Source: Prosopocoilus inquinatus (Eukaryota > Arthropoda > Insecta > Coleoptera > Lucanidae). From it: 64,000 nucleotides of DNA. The DNA is taken from assembly GCA_036172665.1 (NCBI GenBank), contig CM069876.1, forward strand, positions 4,030,001 to 4,094,000, written 5' to 3'. A model generated the notes under the pieces. The model ran no database searches, was not told where the DNA came from, and saw nothing but the letters and a program-made list of their open reading frames with translations. Below, one piece after another: positions 33,148 through 42,600 of this stretch (position 1 is its first letter; each line of letters begins with the position of its first letter). The translations under genes and the position numbers were made by a program.

Positions 33148-34990
33148 ATAATAATAATAATGTTTATTTTGAGACTGGTACAGATAAGTTCGAGAAACGT
33201 CGCAATATTTTAAAATATGGTTAGCTAGAAACTATAATGTAATATCAAGTAATTGAATCCCCTGTGACGGAGAAACTTAGATTAGCTTTTGGTATTATCA
33301 CTGTCATACTTAAACTGATAAAAGTCATGTGACGAATATTGCTCTATTTCTATTAACAGGTTAAATATTTCATTTTTAACAGCATTTAAATTCTGTAGGT
33401 TAAACATTACCCTGTAACTTAATGGTTGATGGCTTCATACAAGAGTATCGGGTACCTCGCTCCAATTTGGTTAGCCTGTGAGCCATTATCGTTTCTAGTG
33501 ATGTATCAGCTGACATTATTGTTTTCAAAATTTACAAATAGATGTCTGTTTTTGAACAAGTATAATAAGCATTTACAGGTATATATTCCGTGTACTGTGA
33601 GAAGGCGCTTTGATTGGAATATTCCGCTGCAGGATTCTCCTGGAGATTGTTTGAACATAATTCGTATTGCTCTTTCTTGCATTGTAAAGATGTAATCGAT
33701 GTGTGCACTGTTTCCCCAGAATATGATTCCATATTGTAGATGAGGTATATACAATTCAGATTTGCGTCCACCTGTAAACCGACGTATTGCGCATTATTTT
33801 CCAAAATGTTTTTTTTTTGTCGTTTAAGTTTATGCGGGATGGGTTATCACAGAAGTTGATACTTTTGAATAGTGTACACTTGGTTTTACCGTCATTTTCG
33901 ATTAAGTTATTGATATACAACCAATCATCCATGTTCCTCACAGATTGACATACTAATTGCTTTACGTCCATGAACGTGGTACCGGTGACTAGCATGCAAG
34001 TAACATCAGCATAATTGAATATGTGGCAGGAGGATGTTTCGTTTTTTAGAGGCAGGTTCAAAAAGAGAATGAATATTAACGGGCCGAGAACGCTGCCCCA
34101 AGGTACGCCTATAGAGATTTTTGTTACCTTGAATTCCTAGCTTCCGTGTTTATGCATCATAACTACTTTTTGTAATCTATTGGAAAAATATGATTTTACC
34201 CAATCGAGGGCATTTTCCCTGATACCGTAGCAATCCATTTTTGAATACAAGATGTTGTGGTCTAGCGTCTCGAGTGCCTTCGTCAGATCCAAGAACACTT
34301 GAAGTGAAATCATAAACGGCAGTTTCGAAACCTTTGCCCTTCAAGAAACCGTGTTGGTTCGGATTCAAGAGGTTGTGTCGCAGCAAAACATTCTGTACTC
34401 TATTAAGCATTTTCAAAAATTTTGGAGAAGGATGATACCAGACTTATGGGCCTATAGTTAGATATATCTTCAGGGTCTCCTTTTTGTAAACTGCCCAGTT
34501 GCTAAGGGTGAATTTACGATGATAACGAGGGGAAGTGCTAGCTGGTAAATACTTCTTTTTTGTAAAAACAAGTTGTCAAAACCTGCACTCCTCTTACTTT
34601 TTGGCGTACTGGTAATATCGAGGACTTCTTCAATAAAAGTGGGATGAAGAAAAATAGATATGTGGCATTCATATTGACCTCCGTATTGTCTTCATCCGGG
34701 GATGTTACTTTTCTGAATATCCTCTACACGAGAGGCGAAATAGGTATTGAAAGCTTCTGCCGATAGGCTAGTTGGGACATTTTTGGGTGATTTCTTTCCC
34801 ACGCAATCTAAGACAACCTTGAATTGCAATTGAAATATATGAAGGTGGTGGAAGTTAAACAAATACTCTAACGGCTTCGGAGACATCAAAAGGAGTAATT
34901 CATAGATTGTGGCGATGTTATCAAGAATTTGGAAATCCAAAAGAATAGCGTGCGGGAAAACCACTAATGTCAGGCAGGTGAACAGAGCTC
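33148..34990 (-). pseudogene. Decayed LINE, minus strand
   Basis: Several short minus-strand frames line up as one LINE. 34964-34692 has the pre-reverse-transcriptase helix (LSAEAFNTYFASRVEDIQ). 34416-34177 has MLNRVQNVLLRHNLLNPNQHGFLKG, shortened here to its key part NPNQHGFLKG, matching the motif before the polymerase core. 34061-33756 has the position of the YADD box as NYADVTCMLV, so the second catalytic aspartate is lost. 33754-33506 has HLQYGIIFWGNSAH, the C-terminal motif. The 3' end has (ATT)n on the minus strand at 33148-33165. Many stops and shifts. The matching endonuclease piece may be at 35884-36066. Confidence 0.75.
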
Positions 34991-35039
34991 GTTTATACTG
35001 AAGGATCTATAATGGCAAATAAATAACGGGATCGCGTTT

Positions 35040-35190
35040 TGTAGCGTGTTGCCCTTCTCGTAGCTGAGGAATTGCTTCCAAAGTTTTGTTTGATGCACCA
35101 TAATGCAAGGCCTTAAGTGAGCCTGCACAGTCGCCAGGCTTAAATCCAACTGGGCATGTTTGGGGCAAACTCAAAAAACCAAACCAATTT
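35040..35190 (+). pseudogene. Relic of a Tc1/mariner transposase
   Basis: The plus strand reads LMHHNARP at about 35093-35120 and EPAQSPGLNPTGHVWGKLKK at 35128-35187. These correspond to the second-aspartate motif (usually QDNARPH) and the glutamate motif (usually SPDLNPIEHVWG) of the family. The aspartate and the glutamate are both substituted and the spacing is collapsed. It is a short dead fragment lying inside LINE-derived sequence. Confidence 0.6.
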
Positions 35191-35883
35191 AGACCTTTTC
35201 AGATGCATTGAATATCACTTGAATGGAATAAATTAACCACTTGATCTTGTCAGTACTGCGGCGATGCAGGGTATATTAAAAGCAAGGCCTCCTCTTGCTT
35301 TTAATTTTAAATTAAAAAAAATCATGTTTAGAATAATAAGTTCCTTAGAAATTGAAATCCGAAATTAAAATTATTAGATACATAAAATTGTTATTTAAGA
35401 TTTTTCAGTAAAGCAGTATTTAAACTGAAAGAAGTCAAATTAACTATTACGAATTGGTTTAGTCATGTTCGATAAAATATTCCTCGTCCAATTAAAGTAA
35501 CTTTGAATGATGAATCAATATTAATAAATATATATATTATCCACATTTAAAGTTCTGGCTCTCAACAATAGAAGAAATATTATTGCAGTGACTGTACAAG
35601 TACTTTCTATATTCCTACGGCAAGAACTAATTTATTATTGAGATCGCCTGTTTATTTAATGTGTTCTACGTTGTATGAAAGGTGACTTATTCTTTGATAG
35701 TCTCACGTCTTTACTTGAATTAATAATTAGAAATTAAATCTTTCTCAATGTTCTTTAACAGTGACTTTGATTAGGCTTAGTTCTACCTTACCTTTTAATG
35801 TTTTATTTGCTTTTAGTTATGTAGCTTTAGTGGATAACAAGTGGGGGTAAAATCATTTTCAATGGAGTTATTAAGGCCCAAAT
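35191..35883. other. Unassigned AT-rich DNA between LINE pieces
   Basis: No gene recognised; no repeat structure visible. Confidence 0.35.
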
Positions 35884-36170
35884 TTAAGATTTTCTTTGTT
35901 TAGGTTCTGAAAACTGCGTGGTTGAAAGATTAAGCACTGGTGGGTGGAAATTGTGATATGTTTTGCGAAGATAAACAAAGAGGTTGTTTACGAAATTATT
36001 CAAGTTTTGATGAGGGGCGTGAATTATTGCTACTGGGAAAAAATTCTCTTTCAATTTGAGTGGCAACAGAAGCAGTTGACCGATCCCGCTTGGGAGTGTT
36101 GTTGTTTACCACATCGTTAATCTGAGGGGTGGCGACAAACGGTCTTCCTGTTAATCTGAGTAATCTCAAA
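35884..36170 (-). pseudogene. Possible LINE endonuclease fragment
   Basis: The minus-strand frame 36066-35884 reads FPVAIIHAPHQNLNNFVNNL, resembling the central 'VYRPP...NNF...L' segment of LINE endonucleases. It is collinear with, and upstream of, the LINE at 34990-33148, so it may be its 5' part. Catalytic residues cannot be placed. Confidence 0.4.
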
Positions 36171-36309
36171 TGAGACGTCAGATGAACTATTCATAAGGAG
36201 GCATTCGCATCAGGCAAAAATTGATGGTGAAAGAACAAATCCAATCACAAAGATGACGATGTCGATGAGTTTTGGTCAGGCGACTCCCATATATTTTCCA
36301 TAGGACAAC

Positions 36310-36607
36310 AATACCAAGAACGATGAACATATAAAATAGCGACATCTTACTATCGCTTTTTGACCTAACATTGCAGTAGGATAGACAAATTGAAGCGGGA
36401 TTTGCTCCTAATTTTATATGTTCATCATTCTTACATCGCATTTGCGAATAAATTGGGCAAGTCGTTTTTGGTCTGCAGTGGGAATGTCGAGCTACGTTTC
36501 TGCTGAAGAAGCCCCAAGCAGGGCTGAAACAGCTGTCCAGAGGCTGCTCGAGGTTCTCACTGCAATCAAAAACGATTTGCACAAACATTTTTCTAATACC
36601 AAGAACG
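36310..36607. mobile_element. Hammerhead repeat element, compact copy (36323-36594)
   Basis: It is flanked by AATACCAAGAACG on both sides (36310-36322, 36595-36607), an exact 13-bp target duplication. Part one (36323-36410) is the 3'-end module in minus orientation, beginning ATGAACATATAAAATAGCGA. Part two (36411-36594) starts with the last bases of the 3'-end module in plus orientation (TTTTATATGTTCAT), then the full ribozyme module, and ends AACATTTTTCT. It is 272 bp, non-coding, with no A-tail. Confidence 0.85.
36487..36551 (+). ncRNA. Type I hammerhead ribozyme (copy 2)
   Basis: Identical in all core and stem positions to the copy at 50650-50714: CTGAAGA at 36503-36509, a 5-bp stem II, GAAA, the short stem III with AGCT loop, and GUC with cleavage after 36537. 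Confidence 0.88.
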
Positions 36608-37175
36608 TTTAACACAAACAAACAGAAAAAAGGTCGAAACAATTAATATCTGACTTTGAGTAACTAAAACTGGGCGTCACAACGACACCCTTTGAAACCA
36701 TGGAGAACTTCAAATCGCATTTTGCGGTAAAACTCTAAAAAATTAATATTTCCACCGGTACTTTCAACAATAGTAATATCCGTGTGATAAAAATCCTAAT
36801 TTTAAGCCAGTTAAAAAAAGTAGTGCTGCGTTGTCTGGCATTGCAGTACAACGTCAAAGTTTTCGACATTTTTGACCGCCTGTCCTATACCTATTTATTG
36901 TCTCCCATTTATATTTGAAGCACAACTCGATAATAGACCACCTAAATTTGTTCTTTTTAGTAACATATAATCGTGTTCATTGCTACACATATGGAATCGT
37001 CACAAAATATTATACATAAAGCACGCAAGTATTCAAGAAACATGTGTCCCAAAATTTTGTAATCTAGACGCCGATGATGGTAAAATGTACGTCGACTACT
37101 AATCCGTAACTGGTATGGTGGATCAGATAAGTCTCAAAGTTTTTCGATTTTTTTTTGCTCAATTTGAATATTTAA
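36608..37175. other. Unassigned DNA
   Basis: No gene or repeat recognised. Confidence 0.35.
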
Positions 37176-38089
37176 GTATTGTCGCGGTAAGAGTGTAGCG
37201 CCTCCACCATGTCGTGGTAAGAAGGTGGTGCTTCCACAATGTCACGCTTACCGGGATGGCGTAGGGTTTCCAGAGCTTTAAACACAAATTTTTACAAAAA
37301 TTGATACCTTTTATTAATATTAAATTTAAATTGTTGGGAGGTTTTTCGTCGATCAAAACGGTATGGTCGTCCGTGCGGTGTCTGCGGTTAGCGTTGGCTT
37401 GGCCCGGGTAGCGACGTACTTTGCCTCCGGGCTGCGGTTGTAGCTGCGATGGTCAAGGTCGGCTCGTTGTGACGTTATCCATGGCGGATGACTATAGTCG
37501 ATCGTTTGGTCCTAGAAGAAGTAGCATGTCCTTGATGCGGCAAGCAAAGGTGCGGTGGTGGCTTCAGCTGGGTAGGCTGGTTCGGCTCACAGGGACTGTG
37601 GTTGACCGGGGTTGAAATTGGCAGCTTCTGGCTGGAAGTTGACGGGCAGTGGCAGAGAGACGTCCTACAATCGGCCTTAGGATGAGATGATCTCGGGAAC
37701 AGCGTCCTTGGTCGATGAAATGGTCCTGAGCGGCTCCCCTTCTTCGAGTTTGCTGGCACTAATTCCATTCCCACCGTAGTCAAGCTGTGCTCGACTGCCG
37801 TCCAAATTTTAATCCGCACTTTTTATACGCAGTTTTTGTTTATTTGCGCATTGCGTTATTCGTGTTATGCCCAATGTTCTGTGTGTCAGTTGATGTAATC
37901 GCTTGCCCCAGTTGCCACGATTCTGCCGATGTTTTATTATGATTATGACATACGAACCATCTTATATCGTGTTACCTCACTTATTTCTATTACATTCCGA
38001 CACTCTTGAAATTGCCCTCGATTTCAAAAGCCCGTGCTTTAATAGTTTCCTTTACTATTTTTTACGAAAAACTCCCATCGCGACAGTAT
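37176..38089 (-). mobile_element. Solo LTR (37180-38085) with 4-bp target duplication GTAT
   Basis: The block begins TGTCGCGGTAAGAG and ends CATCGCGACA, with GTAT on both sides (37176-37179, 38086-38089). The TGTCGCG/CGCGACA ends and 4-bp duplication fit a Ty3/Gypsy-type LTR. On the minus strand it carries a TATA box (TATAAAAAG, plus 37819-37827) and a poly-A signal AATAAA (plus 37310-37315), so it is oriented on the minus strand. It is markedly GC-richer than the flanks. Frames of 64-114 codons inside it are not genes. The internal part of the retrotransposon has been lost, presumably by LTR-LTR recombination. Confidence 0.8.
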
Positions 38090-38157
38090 TAAATACTTAA
38101 ATAGGTCAAAAAGCGATTGTAGGATGTCGCTGTTTAAACTATCCATTAAATATTTAA
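38088..38157 (+). mobile_element. 44-bp micro-insertion of the hammerhead family 3' end (38101-38144)
   Basis: Only AGGTCAAAAAGCGATTGTAG and the following GATGTCGCTGTTTAAACTAT are present, the final part of the family's 3'-end module. It is flanked by ATTAAATACTTAA (38088-38100) and ATTAAATATTTAA (38145-38157), a 13-bp duplication with one difference. A copy truncated to its last 44 bp indicates which end is laid down first by reverse transcription. It lies at the very edge of the solo LTR and overlaps that LTR's own duplication. Confidence 0.8.
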
Positions 38158-38265
38158 ATTGTTAATATCAAAAATCGAGATAGGTCTACCGATTAAAGGG
38201 CAAAGGTTAGTATTAAAACATTTTTGTAGCGTTGCAGTGCTTTCCGACATGCTTATTAAATAGAT
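38158..38265. other. Short spacer before the Gypsy element
   Basis: Nothing recognised. This is the 5' flank of the retrotransposon, and its last bases do not match the 3' flank. Confidence 0.4.
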
Positions 38266-39571
38266 TGTTACCGTGCAAATTTCCCCGGTTGTTTTGAGCC
38301 ACCCTGTATGTTGTGTTGCGAGCTAAAAATAGATGTGTTTTTAGGCGAACAGTGGGCGTGGCGCGAACTCCACTTCCTTTGCATTTGCGGTTTCTTTTAT
38401 CGCCCACGTAACCCCTTTGATAATGCCGCTCGTTCCGAGCCGCGCTTAAATTACACATATTCCGCACTTGTTTTTACGACCTCGTGTTCTTTGAGAGAAT
38501 ACGTTTGTTTATTTTACTCAAGGAATTGTTTGGGATTGTTTGCGATTTCATTCTATGTCGCAATATCTACCGCCGTGTGAAACGAACTATGGCGTTCGAA
38601 ATTGATTGGCTGGTTTTAATCAGACATTCAATGGATGATTCTGGAATGTTCTCCCCCCCCCCCCCCGTTTTAACTCGTTACCACGAACCAAGGTCTGGAT
38701 TCATTCCAAAGTTGATTCCCGCAGTGATCGCAAGTATTTTTGTGTGGGTGATTTTCACTTGGTGTTGTGCGTGAATTCGTCCTCTGCGTGGGCAAATTCC
38801 CCCTTCGGCTTTGGGCCGGATTCTGTGCGATCGTTGCAGCAATAAACGCTTGTTTGGCGTTTTTCTAAGAAAGCCTGCTTGTTAGGGCAGGTGAGTTAAT
38901 AAGTGTGGGAATGTGTTTGATTCGTGTGTAACGGGGGCATATTTGTTTCTTTCTTCAGGCTTTTTCCTTCCCCCTTTTATATTGCGTTTGGGAGTTCGGA
39001 ATTTCTGCGAGAAGTGTAGAAATCACCTTCCGCCGTCGGACTCGACCTGAGACGCGACGTGTTATCCTTCCCCGTGGCTGTCGTGTTGCGGCCCGATGAA
39101 AAATTTGTGCCCGCCTGACTGACTATCGGACAAAGTTGGATCTTTAACGCTATTTTTGATTGATTATTGAAACTTTTGCTTTATCTGTTTTATAAGCAAG
39201 CTTCCTTTTTGCGTAACCATTTAACCTGTAATTGGTTTTTGTTTGTTTGTGGCCTTTACGCGCCACTATAAGGTACATTGTAATTTTGTTGTGTCGCATT
39301 TATTTTGTTTGATGTGTTAGTATGTAAACGGATTACCTTTATTTCTTTGTTCTGTCTATTTTGTGTGGTAAATAAAACAATCTTGTTTAACAAGGACGTA
39401 CCGCGTTTTTCTTAATTTCCCGCGGAAAGAAAATTAAATTGAGTGGCGCCTTTTTATTAGGTTGTTGGTTTGAGATTACTCCCACCCCGTCACGACTGTT
39501 TGCTGCCGGATGCGTCGAAACTAACGTCACGATGCAACATCTGCCTATCTTACGGAAAAGGTAAGGTAGCA
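38266..39571 (+). repeat. 5' LTR of the Gypsy element
   Basis: It begins TGTTACCGTGCAAATTTCCC and ends AAGGTAAGGTAGCA, matching TG...CA. It carries AATAAA at 38841 and 39371 and a C14 tract at 38653-38666. A well-formed short intron is possible at 38891-38958 (GTGAGT ... TTTCTTTCTTCAG). The exact outer limit is uncertain by up to four bases because the two copies also share the two to four bases outside TG. Confidence 0.9.
38891..38958 (+). other. Possible 68-nt mini-intron inside the LTR
   Basis: A consensus donor (GGGCAG|GTGAGT) lies 68 nt before a pyrimidine-rich acceptor (TTTCTTTCTTCAG|G). The length is typical of short insect introns. The same pair occurs in the 3' LTR at 46922-46989. 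The diverged LTR at 62063-63521 keeps the same donor in the same position just after AATAAA (CAG|GTGAGTTAAT at 62650), which suggests it is used. Confidence 0.45.
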
Positions 39572-39684
39572 AGTTTTGACGCCCAACGTGCGGGGCCTCG
39601 ATTTGTTTTGCGTTTTGTTTTCCGAAAAATTACGTCCAAGTTAGACAGAATTGTTTGTTTTATTGCGGAATTTTGCGCTTTGAT

Positions 39685-42600
39685 ATGGATCTTAAATTGT
39701 TACCCGATCGCCTTAATGCGGAAGAAATTAACTATGAACTCTTAGCGAGAGGTGTACAATGTGATGGTAATGTTGCGCAAAAAAGAGCGTACCTCAGACG
39801 ACAATTGCGTTTGGAAAAAGATTTGCGCTTACCTTTACCCAAATATGACGTGTTATTTGACGAAGACGCGACTGCCCTTCAGGAAAAGATTAGCGAGATT
39901 CGCTGCTTAATTGAGTCTGTCCCTGGCTCGACCGCTGTTTGCATTGTAGACAAAATTTCAGCCAAATTGGCTCACGCCATCGGACGCGCACAGCGTTCTC
40001 AGCCTTTGACAAACGACGAAGTACAACAACGTAAGTGTATTTTACAGACGTTAAATGAACTCGCGTTTGACTTTGAACAGACGACGTTAAGTTTCAGTCC
40101 TAAAGAAACTGAAGTTGTTAGGGCTCATGCGTCTCCCTTACTTGATTTAACGGCGATTGCGGATCATTTTCGAAATGATCAATCATCCATGATTTGTGTC
40201 AGTCCGAATGTTGTTGCGTCTCCTAGTGCGACTTCGTCGCCAAAAATTACGACGTCCCCGCCTAAAGCTGTTCTTCTTGAGTCCAAGGTTACGACACACC
40301 CTGTAACCGCGATCGAAATTAAATCGGTTCCTGTTTCCAAATGGGGTTTAACTTATAATGGGAATAATAAGATTCTCTCCCTTAGCGCCTTTTTGGAACG
40401 CGTTAGCGAACTCCAAATTTCGAGAAACGTTTCGGAAGCAACTCTGTTCGCTTCAGCGTCCGATTTATTTCGCGATAAAGCTTTAATCTGGTTTCGGGCA
40501 AATCGGAAATTTTGCAATAATTGGTCCGAATTCGTGCAAGGTCTTCGTGACGAGTTCCAACCCCATAACTATGACGACAAGTTATTTGAGGAAATAAAGA
40601 AACGCACCCAGGGTCCCGACGAATCAATGGGAATTTATATTTCTGTCATGCTCAATTTATTCGATCGTTTGAGCATCCCTGTCACGGAAAATGTTCGCAT
40701 AAAAATTCTTCTGAATAACATTGCCCCTTTTTATCAGCGTCAGTTAGGACTAGTCGAGGTTACTTCTGTCACCCAGTTATTGAAGATAGGTAGACAATTA
40801 GAGGTTCGTAAGTCCGCCGTAGAGGCATACATGCCTCCACCTCGTAAGAACAATACTCTAGAGCCTGACCTAGCCTATGTACAAGCCTGCGCACCAACCG
40901 TAAGTGAGTGTAAGGTAGATCCTCCTAAACCTACCAAAGCGTTTAAGTGCTGGAATTGTCAAAAGACAGGCCACCTATCCCGTGATTGCTCTGAACCCTT
41001 ACGTAGGCATTGTTATCAATGTGGACGTCCCAATGTCACCACTAAGACGTGCCCCCTGTGCTCGAAGAGTCCAAAAAAACTCCCGAACAACGCGTTAGAT
41101 GACCGGCTAGTGCGTTGCTTTAAAGTAACAAATCCGATCGAATCTCTGACTGTACAACCTGTTTTAGACTTTGTCCTAGCTCATGCAAAAGATGACGAAC
41201 GCCCATATCTGTCTGTATCCATCTTAGGCATTCCATTTCTTGGCCTCCTTGATTCAGGTGCGTCTCGCACAATTGTTGGTAGTTCAGGATGGGAAATCCT
41301 TCAGACTTTAAACTTACCTTTTACGAAACATGTGACGTCATGCACTGTTGCGAATGGACAACCCTGTAGTAGTCCTGGTAATGTTACCACCCCTATCCAA
41401 CTTCGTGACCGGGTCAAAGTGATTGACGTTCTTGTCGTTCCTGAGTTGCCGCATTCCTTAATTCTCGGCGCAGATTTTTGGAAGTTGATGGGCATCGTCC
41501 CTGACTTGCGCTCCGGTGAGTGGATTTTTGGAAAGGAATTCATTGAATCAGTCGAACATGTCACATCTTGGGGTCATCTGACACATGATCAACAGACCCA
41601 ACTTAATGAACGGACCGAACAGCTGTTTGCTGATTCCAGAAACCGTGAACTAGGATGTACCCAATTGGTCGAACATGTCATCCGTACTGATAGCCCACCA
41701 ATCAAACAACGATATTACCCGATTTCGCCAGCAAGACAAGCCATCGTCGATACAGAACTTGACGACATGATTAAGCGTGGAATTGTTGAGAAATCTAAGA
41801 GTGCTTGGTCATCGCCCATTCTTCTTGTACCCAAAAAGGATGGTTCTTTCCGCTTTTGTGTGGACTATCGGAAGCTCAACCAAGTTACGACCAAGGATGC
41901 TTATCCTCTACCTTATGTCTCGAACACCCTTGACAAACTCAAAGATGCTAAGTATCTATCTTCCTTAGATATCAAGTCAGCATACTGGCAAATTCCGGTT
42001 GCCGAAGAATCTCGCCAATACACCGCTTTCACCGTACCTAACCGCGGTTTGTATCAATTTCGCAGAATGCCTTTTGGTCTTCATAATTCTCCTGCAACTT
42101 GGCAAAGATTTATCGATTGTGTAATCGGTGCTGATCTTGAACCACAGGTGTTCGTCTATTTAGACGACATCATTATTGTGACTCAAACCTTCGACAAACA
42201 TCTCGAAGTACTCTCCGAAGTCCATAAACGCCTGACCGAGGCCGGACTAACCTTGAACGAAGAAAAATGCCATTTTTGTCTTAGCGAACTCAAGTACCTA
42301 GGGTATGTAGTGGATCGTCATGGTCTTCATGTTGACCCTGAAAAGGTACAGGCAATTCTTAAGATGCCTAAGCCAACTACGGTTAAGGAAGTTCGCCGTT
42401 TGATAGGAACTGCTTCTTGGTATCGGAGGTTTATCCCTGGATTTTCCACTATTATCTCCCCTTTGACAAACCTGCTTAAGAAAAATTCTAAGCATAGGTG
42501 GGATGAGACTTGTGATGAAGCTTGGGGAAAAATTCGTGAGCACTTAGTTTCTGCTCCAGTTCTCTCATGTCCCGACTTCACCAAAGAATTTACGATTCAA

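Noticed and set aside
36187..36642. A 151-codon minus-strand frame
   Set aside because: It runs from unique DNA through the 13-bp duplication and across the whole hammerhead insertion. An open frame spanning an insertion junction is chance.
37421..37819. GC-rich frames of 64 and 114 codons on opposite strands
   Set aside because: They lie within the solo LTR between its TATA box and poly-A signal; composition alone keeps them open.
38308..38774. Repeated frames (MLCCELKIDVF...) at 38.3 and 46.3 kb
   Set aside because: They are identical because they lie in the two LTRs of the same young element. They are not separate genes.
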